Assembly (NCBI GenBank): GCA_050084515.1
Contig: CM114271.1
Span: forward strand, 52,824,001-52,888,000
DNA from: Blasia pusilla
Lineage: Eukaryota; Marchantiophyta; Marchantiopsida; Blasiales
Length of the DNA stretch: 64,000 bases
Direction: 5' to 3'
Shown: piece by piece, positions 22,900 through 32,770 of the stretch
Position numbering within the stretch: the stretch's first letter is position 1
Layout of the letters: every line of letters begins with the position of its first letter
Notes under the pieces: generated by a model
The model's input: only the letters and a program-made list of their open reading frames with translations
Database searches by the model: none
What the model was told of the DNA's origin: nothing
Program-made: the position numbers and the translations under genes

Positions 22900-24420
22900 A
22901 GATATCATGTGGTCCTCCATACTAGAGTCCACCTAACCAACATAAAAGGCGGATGCATGCCAACCTGGCACCATCTCCTCATCAACCTCGCCATGCCATC
23001 TAGCCCTGTTGTATCCTCTTGGCTAGTACATGGGTTCCTACTCAACCCATCAAGCATCAAGGTTGGCAACTCCAGGTCTATGTACCACCCGGAAGTCATA
23101 CTCTGTAAGATAAGAGCCCATCGTGCAAGCTTCCTGTAAGCTTGTCCGACTCCATCAACCACTTGAGCGGTTTGTGATCAGTAACAAGGGTAAACTGGGT
23201 GCCAAACAAGTAACACCTAAAGTGTGCCACAGCCCACACTCTTGCCAAGCACTCTCCCTCATATGAACTATAGCGCGACTCCGCTGCATTATTCAAACGA
23301 CTTGCATAGGCCACCAAAAACTCCATGTGCTCATCATCATGTTGTGTCAACACCGTTCCAAGTCCCAACCTACTCCAATCAGTGTGTAACTGAAATGGGC
23401 GCCCTCTTATAGGTCTCCTCAAGATAGGCGCCGCCACCAACTGGGCCTTAAGCTCCACAAAAGCTCTCTCCTGATCATCTCCCCAGTGCCACTCTTGATC
23501 TGATTTCAGAAATTGGTTCAAAGGCTTTGCCATAGCACTAAATCCCTTCACATACCTCCGATAGTAGTTCGCCAATCCCATGAATGCTCGAACTCTACTC
23601 ACATCTACCGGACGCGGAATAAGTGCAATAGCCTCCACCTTTGCTTGCTGAACTCCCAAACCACCTGGATAGATCACATGACCCAAGTACTCAACATCCT
23701 CATGGAAGAACTTACACTTTCCTGGATGCAAACATAGACCATGAGCTTTCAACCGCTCAAACACCATCTGCAAATGTATCTGATGCTCCTCCACCGTGTT
23801 ACTGAACACCAAGATATCATCAATGTAACACCGAACAAAATCCAACCCTACTAGGATCCTGTCCATCACTCTTTGAAACTCGGCAGGTGCATTCTTCAAC
23901 CCAAAGGGTAAGAATTTCCACTGGTACAAACAATCCTTGCCATGAGAGTTGACACCCCAAAATCTTTGTCTTGGCCTTGTCACTCTCGAATCGGCAATTG
24001 ATGGTATCTGCTCGAAGATCCAAAATCTGAAAATCTTTGCCTTTCCCACCACATCAAAGATCTCTCAGGTGTAGGCATGGCATACCTATCGGCCTTGGTT
24101 TGCCGATTGATAGGACGGTAATCTCCACACATCCGCCTATCGTGTAGTTGCCATGCATATCCTTTTTAGCGAGCATGACAAAGTGGCGATGCATACTCTC
24201 CATGCGACAACTCCACTAATCCGCCTCCAAAAGGTCCAACGTCCTACTCTGAATCAAGTCCCTCTCCATATCATCAGATCGGTAGGGACGACGGAAGATT
24301 GGCGTATCACTAGCCAAATCAATCCGTATACGGGTCCAACAGAGAACCCAACTCCTTCATGCTAAAGGCAAAACAACTCCTATAAGCACGTAGGAAGGCT
24401 GTGTCAGCGTCGTTTCTCAC
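22900..24420 (-). pseudogene. G1 reverse transcriptase and RNase H
   Basis: RT begins near SCFAFSMKELG. The open frame 24052-23096 (318 codons) carries LYQWKFLPFGLKNAPAEFQR and the catalytic CYIDDILVF at about residues 89-97, then the connection GLANYYRRYVKGF. RNase H follows: FQLHTDWSRLGLG with the first Asp, YEGECLARVWAV with the Glu, and FTLVTDHKPLKWLM with the next Asp. The tail LDGLSRNP is in another frame near 23030. Several frameshifts lie upstream of 24052. The RT core and RNase H residues themselves look intact. Confidence 0.93.
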
Positions 24421-24739
24421 CTCCCGTAGCTTGGGCCCAAGTAATGGATCCCAAGTCTCCTCCTTTGGCACACTAGAGGGAGAGGGCGATGCCATTGGTC
24501 GCTCATACCCCCCCCTCACAAGATGGTACACCCTTAGCTACACCATCATCGAGCAAATAACTCCTCCACCAAAGCATGAGCAACCAACTCCACATGCCCA
24601 CCATTACATCCCATTTACTCCAAGGATGCAAAATAATACTCTCCTCGCTTGATCGATGCCTCTACCGTCCCGGTAGCCATCGAGCTCATTACAAGGGTGG
24701 AAGACCCCTGACATAGTCCGAAGTTGACGCTCGCCATAC

Positions 24740-25720
24740 CAAGACTCAAAATCCAAGTCAAACAATTCAGGTCCATGGCTGACCCAACACATGACGCGTC
24801 GTGAAGCCTCGAAATAGAAGCAACATTTGTCACTTGAGTAAATCCCATCGCACGCTCTCTCTCATCAGCGTTAGGCTCCACCAACTGTCGCACATGAGAA
24901 TCCCATACAAGCCCTAGACCACCTTCCCTGTAGGCATGTGACGTAGGAAAACTCACAAATGTGGGTAGTGCCATCCTAGGCTCGCCCACACGGTTCACCA
25001 CTGCCATGGGTGACCGATCAATAACCCTCACCAATTGAGAAAGTCGCCCAATATCCAAGATACTATCCTTTGAAGGCGAGGATCCCGCCAGACTTTGCGC
25101 ATCATATGCTCGACGTAGAACCTCCCTAGGCAACAAGTTTGTCCACCACAAGCGTGGACGATGTGCACGCGAGCCAACTCGCGCTGCATCCAACAACACC
25201 GCTGGTCCAATCCAAGACCGCACCTCATGAACACTCGCCATCATCCGGGTCCGAGTGTCACCCAACAATGGAACATTCTCGAGAATGTAAGCTAGAGCAC
25301 GTGCGATGAACTGAAGATGTCGTAACACCCGTAACATCTCCCAAAACAATCGAGACCTAGGGTCATGTAATCCCTCACCACGACCAAAGACGTGTATGAC
25401 CACGACATGGCCATCCAAAGCAATCACCAAATCCACAGGACCAACCCTCTCAAGGTCCTGCGCCCCAACAATGCAATGTGTGATGGTAAAGCACGCTGGT
25501 ACCCACGAATAGCGATGGCGGCAACAACTCAGGATATCTCGCATCAATCGACCAATATGTCGGGATGAGACTCTCAGGTCGTCTCATCTCGCTCCATACA
25601 CGTATCTCCACAGAAATACCGGCCTGCAACACTGCCGCCAAACCAGTGCTAATCCCACCAAAGAGATCTAACACACAAATACCCTCTGGCGGATACTGCC
25701 ATACAATGGGTGTAGTATCC
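24740..25720 (-). pseudogene. G1 C5 cytosine methyltransferase domain (DNMT3-like)
   Basis: Motif I, VLDLFGGISTGLAAVLQ (about 25636-25675), is the S-adenosylmethionine-binding loop. VGPVDLVI precedes motif IV. Motif VI, ILENVPLLGD, is near 25275, motif VIII, AHRPRLWWTN, near 25150, then ERAMGF (about 24850) and VGSAMDLNCL (about 24770) as motifs IX-X. The motif order is not rearranged, unlike plant DRM enzymes. The GISTGL, GPVDLVI, RLFWEML and AHRPRLWW spacing resembles DNMT3. Two frameshifts are seen, one near 25500 and one over motif IV, where W-P-C-R-G-H is present at 25405-25413 but out of frame. It lies between protease and RT in the polyprotein. Confidence 0.88.
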
Positions 25721-26239
25721 AAAGGGGATAACCCAACTGGACCACAAGTAGGAGTCATTTGTGGGGCCTCCTCTTCCTCGTGAGGTATAATGACCTCACA
25801 CCAAGCCTCTGCACTAGGCGTCGCCCTCTGCCGTAGTGCACCGCTGAACTCCAAAGTGGCACATCCAACGATGAGGATGCCACTGCTGCAAAAATAGGGA
25901 CCTCCTCTACCTCCTCATGCGTAGGAGAATCCATAGCAAAAACATTACCCTCCAAAAAGTCTCATGGCCAAGTGACTACTCCACTAAAACCAGCCATAGA
26001 TGCTAACACTGTTGGGGAAGACCCTCCTGGTCGAGCCCCAGAAATAAATCTCACATGAACTTGGCTCATACGTCCATCCCGGATGCCAACCAGGTCTGTA
26101 AGATCTTTGTCTCGATCCAAGTAATCCATCGAAAACCCATCGGTACAATCTTGCTCCTCCAACTAGTACATCATACGACTCGGTGATGTGACTACCGCAT
26201 GATACTCCCAACCGGGAGCTATCGATCGCATGATCTGGT

Positions 26240-26480
26240 CTCAACTGCATGAAAACTTTTCCCGTGTCATGAATTGAGACCTATCATTGGCTCCTCCAAG
26301 TGATGTTTGAATCTGGAATGGGCAAGGCTCAAGCTCGACCTCCGAATACCCAAACCAATACATACCGCCTTTCCCAACATCAAGGTTGGGCACCGAGTCT
26401 AACAAGACTCTATCTGGTCTATACACTGTCTGTAGGGACTCACCAATCGGAAGATCCCACTCCCGTTGTCCAACATACAT
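26240..26480 (-). pseudogene. G1 protease domain
   Basis: The frame 26480-26241 reads RVLLDSVPNLDVGKGGMYW, aligning with LLYSGAQPLMLGKAACLAL of element B. The family motif should be D-S/T-G-A: here Asp is kept but Gly is Val, and in B Asp is Tyr. The downstream CPFQIQTSLGGAN and FMTREKF also match B. A retropepsin fold is inferred from this motif and the position between Gag and the methyltransferase. Confidence 0.7.
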
Positions 26481-26699
26481 ACACCAGGTGTAAGCCTCTC
26501 ACGATCAATGGTGGCCGGGTGGTAATGCATCCATCTTCGCCGCTCGCTCGCCAAGTAGCACCGGTACTCAATGCTACTCATGACATAGAGGGTCGCTCCA
26601 CCACAACACCCTCATCCACCTCAACACGTGTAGAATAACACCCCACGTTCACACAACGTGGTCGCTAATCAAATACAGGAGCTAAGTCAACTCCTAAAG

Positions 26700-28540
26700 C
26701 CATCACTCCGTGGCGAAAACAATGGGGATCCCAACACCGAAGTTGCCATCCGCATATTGCATTGATCTTTGCATCCGTGTCTACTACACGCGATGTAGAT
26801 GCCTCGATCCCCATGTTGGCTCAATAGGGCGAGGAACCATGGATGGAGTCCTAAGCACCTCAGACAACAAGAATGACTGGGGAAGCCTACCCTGCCTCCC
26901 AGCCTCACCCCTCTGTGGGTCCAACTCCACAGTAGCACCACGTGGCTCTGACGCTCGAGTGGCTCCTCTCAGAAATAGCTGGTGATGCCTCAACTTTGTC
27001 TTTGCACTCGCCATATAAGAGAGATCATCCCCTCCATAAGAGGTGGAAGCCCCTGCTCCCGAACCTGATCTATGTTGGATACCACCATAGTAGCCAACTC
27101 TGCTCCAATCTGCTCAATCTGGCGACCATAGACGACTGTCGTAGTGGTAGGTGTAGCCACCGTAGGCTCTCCAACCATTGGTCCACCTCTACCACCCCTA
27201 CCACCTCTACCACCTCGGCCTCTCGGAGCTACTCCACCACGGCCACGGCCTGATCTCAACTCTGGATGGAGATCAAAGCAACGCTCTCGAGGATGACCTA
27301 GTCTCCCCAATGATCACACTGAGTTGGGGCCGATCGAGGCCCATCCTCCAAAGTCCGTCTCCCATCCTCTTGGGGACAAAACTTCCTAACATGATCACCT
27401 CCACATGTCCAACATGATCGCCCTTGCCGGGGCAGCAAATGAAGGCAATGGTCTCTTCACAAATGTCCCTCTAGGACTTGACGAGGTTGCGTGTACCCCC
27501 ACGACTCCCACTACTACTACCACCACCACTACTACGAGATTGTGAGGTGGGCGGCTGAACCCAGAAGTAGTAGTTGTATCCCCTCTTGAATGCGGATGTC
27601 ACCACTCTCTCCTTCACCATGTTAAGCTCAATCTTCTCGAGATAGAGCAAACACATGGGTCAATGTGGGTGAATCATCACTCATAAGAGTAGCATCACGT
27701 ACCCTACGGCGCAAATCTGTCCCCGAGATCCCATACCAAAACTCGATTGCTGATCCTCGGTCACACCGTGGGTAATCTGAAATCAAGCGTCGATACGACA
27801 GTGTATGCCTCACGAAGACTCTCACCATTCTTTTGCTCAAAGTCCTGAAGATTCATCAACTTCTCCGTCTTCACTCCTCGATAGTTCTTCTTCAACCTCT
27901 TGAAGAACTATGCAACCGGCTGAACGATGGTGGGGCACTAGTACCTCCACTAGTACCCCCATTAGTACCTCCACTTTGGTACCCCCACTCCGGCTCGTAC
28001 TGCGTACCACTCAACGTCGGGTGGTGGCATAGTAGGAGCACTACTACCAATACCACCATGGGTGATAGACACATAGCCCTGGAGACCAATATTGTCTCCA
28101 TGCCTCAATCTCACAATATGGTCCTTCCTAAACTCATGGTAATCATCCATGGGTGGTCCTTCCAAAATCTTTGAAACAACCCCTTCAAGCCAAGAAGGGT
28201 GTAAACAACGTGGCGTTCGCAACATGCATATCACACCACGTATCAAACTCTGCATGAAGTCCTCCAACTCAATGGTGCCCACCTTTGCACCGAGTATCGT
28301 CGTGGGCCCTTCATGGCCCCATATCCACCGTCCATGTCCCAAATCAATGGAGCTGCAACACTCGATAACAACGTAGAAGACTCGATGTTTGGAACACCCT
28401 CGTCCTCCTCTTCATCAACCGTCGGAAGTGGAAAAGGTAGCCGATACCTAAATCCACTCCGTGTGAAACCACCACTGTCCGCACCACGGTCCCCAACCGA
28501 GACCACCCGCGGCTCGTGATGACCAACGCCGATGCCACAC
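26700..28540 (-). pseudogene. gag: G1 gag, heavily frameshifted
   Basis: The N-terminal part SGFTRSGFRYR (near 28460) matches B. Next come VGTIELEDFMQSL and LEGPPMDDYHEF (28280-28140), and the core SAIEFWYGISGTDLRRRVRDATL (about 27755-27690, in B: SIQYWYGVLDRELRRRVRDAVL). A zinc knuckle CWTCGGDHVRKFC lies at about 27375-27412 with CX2CX3HX4C spacing. A Gly/Arg-rich stretch (27160-27250) follows, then RLPQSFLLSEVLRTPSMVPR, shared with B ahead of protease. Gag forms the particle; this copy has many shifts. Confidence 0.8.
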
Positions 28541-30010
28541 CACCACCAAATTACCAAGTGACGTCGATGTCGCTATACTATTCTAGCTCTACTAGCTATG
28601 GGTGTAGGCAACCTAACTTGTCATCACCACAAGAAGTCTCCCACAGTCTACTAGTCATCACTCCAACCTCACTATCAGTAGCACACAGGAGTAACACTAC
28701 TCTGGAAATCAGCGTCAATCCTAACAATGGGCGCGCAAGCAAGAAGCACGATGGGGGATCGATACGGAAGTCCAACGACAACCCTCCAACCACAAATGGA
28801 AATCAAGGTAACACAATCCACCAAACGTGGTGCCCCCTGAATCCACAAAACCCACCACACAATTCTAACGCAATAGCTACTCCGCCGCGGGTCGATGACG
28901 TGCTAGTCGAACTCGCAGCACCTGAAAATATCACTTGCATGGAGAGGCTACACCGTACTATGCACTTGAGGTACATCAACCAAAAACCTGAGATGCATAA
29001 AGCGCCTAACACATCTCCGAACAGCACCAAATGAGCTACAACATGATGACACTAATGGCATAGTTAAGAACTCAACAGTTAAGCGTCCTCCAGGCAGAAT
29101 AGCCCAAAGATGGGTGACCAGTTATGCAAAACTCAAATCCTAAATCCTGCAAAAATTGCCTCACGCCCAAGCAACCAAGCTTGCTTGCTTGCTCCTTGCT
29201 CCTTACTCCGCCTCTCACGCCCACTCGCCCCGAGTTGCCTCGAAGCCTCAAAACGCCGAGACATGCCCCGTTCGCCACGCTTCGCCATGCTTCGCTATGG
29301 AGAGAGGTCCAACCAGGGCGCCCCCAACGGGATAGGCGTCTCCAACAATGAACGAGTCACCAACCAACCAGCCCCTCCGATCCGCTGTCCACCATAGCGA
29401 GACCTTGAGCTAGTCCGCGAAATTTCGATCAAAAATTACTTCACAAATACGTGACCAAAATCAAATATTTTTCGATCAGAATTCAATTGACCACCATAGC
29501 TATCTCCCCACAAAAACTCAGCTACAACCGAGCTCCGTACTCCGAGCTAAAAATCAGACAAACTTGTTGTCCATACACCTCTAGAACCGCAAATCCGACA
29601 TCGCTTCCGCCAAGTTTCATGCACGCAGAAATCCGCAACGCTCCACGCACTCAAGCAGATAGCTTCACATGAGATCACAATACAAGTAGCAATAGGAACC
29701 TCTCACCCGATCTGGATGAACTTCATGAGCTTCCGCGACTCCAAGCTCTCCACATCAGAAAACTGTCGAACACGAACCAGAATCTTCAATGCTTGATAAC
29801 TTCCAACTCCCTTGACGAAATCCGGCGATCTATAGCGCGTTGGAAAGCTCTCAGCAAGGCGCTTCTTTCCCAACCAACCACGCACCTGATTCACACCTCC
29901 AACATAGGCAACAAGCCCCGAACATCCACGGCTAAGTACACACTCAGCCCTAACCAGATCCTACTGATCTACAATCGAAGCTACCATCGATCTACTCCAG
30001 TTCTTTGAGT
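28541..30010 (-). other. G1 leader between b' and gag
   Basis: About 1.4 kb without a conserved coding match on the minus strand. The bases next to b' (minus: CTCAAAGAACTGGAG) are where a primer site should be, but no tRNA end is recognised. Short open frames on both strands here look like chance. Confidence 0.5.
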
Positions 30011-30377
30011 GAAATCCGTGAAAGACCTACTGTCATAAAACACGTTTACAATCACATACAATCGAGCCAAACCCACTCCACGATGGGAGAATCTAGGTCG
30101 AAGCTTATGGAAACATCATAGCCAAGAGCTCTACTCACTACCAAGGCTAACTCCCCAACGCAACAAGCTCAACTCAAAGAATCGATCGTTCTTTGAGTGC
30201 ACTCCACCTTATATCCTCCAACCTAAGAGCGGGCCCTACTGGGAAACTCACCCCCAACTGAGTAACCCCCAACCCTATGTATGGAACCGCATCTCTACCA
30301 AGCCACTACGGTCCTACATAAGGAATGACCTCTACTAGCACACTATACTCTACGACATAATCCATATGGTCATGACA
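30011..30377 (-). repeat. G1 terminal repeat b' with promoter
   Basis: About 367 bp forming the right outer end (CATGACA, then the target duplication GTGT). It matches the internal b copy at 20758-21120. The minus strand has a TATA-like GGATATAAGG at about 30207-30216, so transcription of the element should start inside this repeat. No copy of repeat a accompanies it. Confidence 0.9.
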
Positions 30378-31760
30378 GTGTACAAGACCAAATACAAGTC
30401 AGACGGTACATTGGATAAATTCAAAGCGAGGTTGGTTGCACAAGGATGCTCACAAATCAAAGGTTTTAACTACTATGAGACTTTTTCTCCTACTGCAAGG
30501 ATGACAACCAAACGAATTGTTCTAGCGGTTTCAGGAACAAGACGTTGGCTTGTATACCAATACGATGTGAAGTCTGCCTTTCTGAACGAGAGTCTCAAGG
30601 AGGAGGTATATGTTTCTCAACCACGAGGTTTTGAGACACCCGGATCAGAAGAGAAAGTTTATTTACTTCATCAAGCATTGTATGGGTTGAAGCAAGCCCC
30701 AAGGGTATGGCATCAACGAATAGATACATTCTTTCGAGAGAAGGGTCTCATGAAGAGTCCGTCAGAAGCAAATTTGTATGTGTTTTGCGAAGATGGGATG
30801 TATATGTTGATAGTCTTGTATGTGGATGATCTTATCATCATAGGAGACCACAGTAAGAAAATAGAGGAAATGAAGGGAGTGTTGAAATCTGAGTTTGAAA
30901 TGTCAGATTTAGGTCTTCTACACTACTTTATAAGGCTGGAAATTTGGCAACAGTCAGGTTCTATTTTTCTCTCTCAGCAGAAGTATGCTAGAGAAATTTT
31001 GAAAGCATTCGGGATGACCGAGTGTAAGGCAGTGGTCTCACCAATGGAGGTAGAGTTGAAACTCTTGATGGAGGATGTTTCACCATTGGTAGATGAAAAG
31101 TTGTATAGAAAGCTTGTCGGCAGTTTGATATTTTTGTGTAACACTAGACCAGACATTAGCTTCGCTGTGGGAGTGTTCAGTAGGTTCTCAACTAAGCCTC
31201 GTGAGAACCATTGGAAGGCAGGGATGCGTGTGTTGAAGTACATCAAAGGCACTATCGAATACGACATCACCTATGGAGCAGGGATGAAAATGATAGGTTT
31301 TTGTGATTTGGATTGGGCAGGAGATTCAGATTCTCGAAGATCAGTTTCGGGTTATTGCTTCTTGGTAGGATCAGGTGTGGTGTCATGGGTCAGCAAGAAA
31401 AAACCTTCAGTGGCTCTTTCTTCTACTCAGGCAGAGTACAAGGCGACTTGTTATGTTGCTTGTGAAGCAGTATGGTTGAGATGGATATTGGAGGACATAG
31501 GAGAAGCACCAGAAAATGCTACTGTAATGTGGTGTGACAATCAAAGTTGCATTGCCAAAGCACATAATCTTGTGTTTCATGCTCGTACGAAGCACATAGA
31601 GATCCAGTATCACTTTGTTTGTGAATTGATCGAGAGAGGGGTTTTGAAGTTAGGCTATTTTCCAACAAAGGATAACCGTGCAGACATCTTCACGAAAGCT
31701 TTGAGCAGAGATCAGCTTTACGGACATCTTAAGGATCTTGGCATAGGTCCAAGACAGTAG
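30378..31760 (+). CDS. C1 reverse transcriptase and RNase H, 3' part, open
   Basis: Resumes the C1 RT frame right after G1 with VYKTKYKSDGTLDKFKARLV and stays open for about 460 codons. RT motifs: KSAFLNESLKEEVYVSQP, LYGLKQAPRVWHQRID and the catalytic LYVDDLIIIGD. RNase H motifs: CDLDWAGDSDSRRSVSGYC, ALSSTQAEYKA and WCDNQSCIAKA, with the tail ARTKHIEIQYHF and ADIFTKAL. All catalytic acidic residues are present. It has no natural start because G1 separates it from the rest of pol, so it is a fragment despite being open. Confidence 0.93.
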   Translation: MYKTKYKSDGTLDKFKARLVAQGCSQIKGFNYYETFSPTARMTTKRIVLAVSGTRRWLVYQYDVKSAFLNESLKEEVYVSQPRGFETPGSEEKVYLLHQALYGLKQAPRVWHQRIDTFFREKGLMKSPSEANLYVFCEDGMYMLIVLYVDDLIIIGDHSKKIEEMKGVLKSEFEMSDLGLLHYFIRLEIWQQSGSIFLSQQKYAREILKAFGMTECKAVVSPMEVELKLLMEDVSPLVDEKLYRKLVGSLIFLCNTRPDISFAVGVFSRFSTKPRENHWKAGMRVLKYIKGTIEYDITYGAGMKMIGFCDLDWAGDSDSRRSVSGYCFLVGSGVVSWVSKKKPSVALSSTQAEYKATCYVACEAVWLRWILEDIGEAPENATVMWCDNQSCIAKAHNLVFHARTKHIEIQYHFVCELIERGVLKLGYFPTKDNRADIFTKALSRDQLYGHLKDLGIGPRQ

Positions 31761-31780
31761 TCCACTTGAGAGTGGATATT

Positions 31781-31790
31781 GAGGGGGGTA
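31781..31790 (+). promoter_or_regulatory. C1 polypurine tract
   Basis: GAGGGGGGTA lies directly before the 3' LTR start TGTTGGATTC, the usual place for the plus-strand primer. Confidence 0.85.
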
Positions 31791-32196
31791 TGTTGGATTC
31801 TCAACATCCACTTCTCTAAGCACAATGAATCTGATCGGCCCCCTTGTATGAGGAGAAGCCTAGATTGATGGTTCTGACTTAGACGTCGAAGGAGTCATAG
31901 TAATATGACGTAGGTGGTTTTAGGAGTAGCGTTACTAGGTTTATCTAACCCTAGATTGCATCAGGGTGTAGGGCACCGTGATGCAATATAGGCTTAGATA
32001 AATTTTTTCTATTAATAGAAATGAAGAAAAATAGGTAAAAACCCTAGTTTTCCCGAGTAGTCAAATAGTCGGGAGCCGTAACAATAGCGGATTCTCGTAT
32101 GTCGAGTTATCTCCATGTTCAGGACGGACTAGGCCATTTTGTATCTCTAAGTTTTGTAAAGATTTCAATGATTTCGTCACTTTCTGTTTTCTCACA
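31791..32196 (+). repeat. C1 3' LTR
   Basis: 406 bp from TGTTGGATTC to TTTCTCACA, with TG...CA ends. It matches the solo LTR at 912-1398 and the 57-bp 5' LTR remnant. It contains an internal short repeat of GATGCAATATA-like sequence where the solo LTR has a GC-rich block. Confidence 0.9.
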
Positions 32197-32478
32197 AAAA
32201 ATTCCTACATAATTATCAAAATATTGAACACTTGTTAGTTTTCTTTAATTTGTACCAATAATTTAGGGTCTAGTAAACTAAATATGCAATAAATATGTCT
32301 TATTTTCTTTTCATAGTGTAAAATGGAAGATATCCAAGTAGACTTGTACTTCTTCCATGACCCATCAAAAGTTTAATTTATGTGCTTAGGTTTCTTCAAA
32401 ATTATAGTATAGAGAAACCTTGTAAGTTAGTGCCCTTATTAGCCATTATAGGATATTGTGTGCATTTTGCATCTATGC

Positions 32479-32480
<2 letters not shown>

Positions 32481-32533
<53 letters not shown>
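32481..32533. repeat. (GA)n microsatellite
   Basis: A pure GA run of 53 bp, about 26 units. The Arg-Glu and Ser-Leu rich frames over it are artefacts. Confidence 0.97.
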
Positions 32534-32535
<2 letters not shown>

Positions 32536-32726
32536 GTTGTTGTACGCCATGTGGTGTCTTTTTTTGTATGGCACTTTTCTCCAACATTAGATTTGGACTC
32601 TATATTTTTAGAGTACGTTTGGGGTTTATCTTTCTTATTTCTTGTGTTGTTGTTCCCCATAAGAGGGAAGACAACAAAGATATTTGGGGATTTTATGAAG
32701 GGGAACAAACCTCCCTTGAAAAACCG

Positions 32727-32770
32727 ATGGAGGAGCCACAAGCATTCTTGAATGCTTATGGCTCCTCCAT
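32727..32770. repeat. Fold-back, 20-bp arms, 4-nt loop
   Basis: The arm ATGGAGGAGCCACAAGCATT at 32727-32746 is complementary to 32751-32770 at 19 of 20 positions, around a CTTG loop. Confidence 0.93.

Larger units (their letters stand above)
20651..30377 (-). mobile_element. PHD-MT Ty3/gypsy element G1
   Basis: A 9.7 kb minus-strand element inside C1 RT. The target duplication is GTGT (20647-20650 and 30378-30381): removing G1 and one GTGT restores the codons K-W-V-Y-K-T-K of C1. Outer ends are TGTC and GACA. The order on the minus strand is repeat b', leader, Gag, protease, C5 methyltransferase, RT, RNase H, integrase, PHD finger, polypurine tract, then repeats a', b, a. RT precedes integrase, as in gypsy. 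Numerous frameshifts make it non-functional. Confidence 0.93.
17893..32196 (+). mobile_element. Ty1/copia element C1, interrupted by G1
   Basis: The element runs from 5' LTR remnant and primer site through gag, protease, integrase, RT and RNase H to polypurine tract and 3' LTR. That is copia order, with integrase before RT. The PHD-MT element G1 (20651-30377) is inserted inside RT. Without G1 it would be about 4.6 kb. The first half has stops and frameshifts while the second half is open. Only the last 57 bp of the 5' LTR matches the 3' LTR, so the left end is truncated or replaced. Confidence 0.92.

Noticed and set aside
24740-25720. DRM-type or bacterial-type methyltransferase for the captured domain
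   Set aside because: DRM enzymes have rearranged motif order (VI-X before I-V); here I precedes IV, VI and VIII. The GISTGL, GPVDLVI and RLFWEML stretches fit DNMT3 better than bacterial enzymes, though motif IV (P-C-Q-G) is not DNMT3-like, so the subtype stays open.
27990-29400. Plus-strand frames of up to 172 codons over G1 gag and leader
   Set aside because: They are antisense shadows of decayed minus-strand Gag, rich in Pro/Ser/Thr, with no domain.
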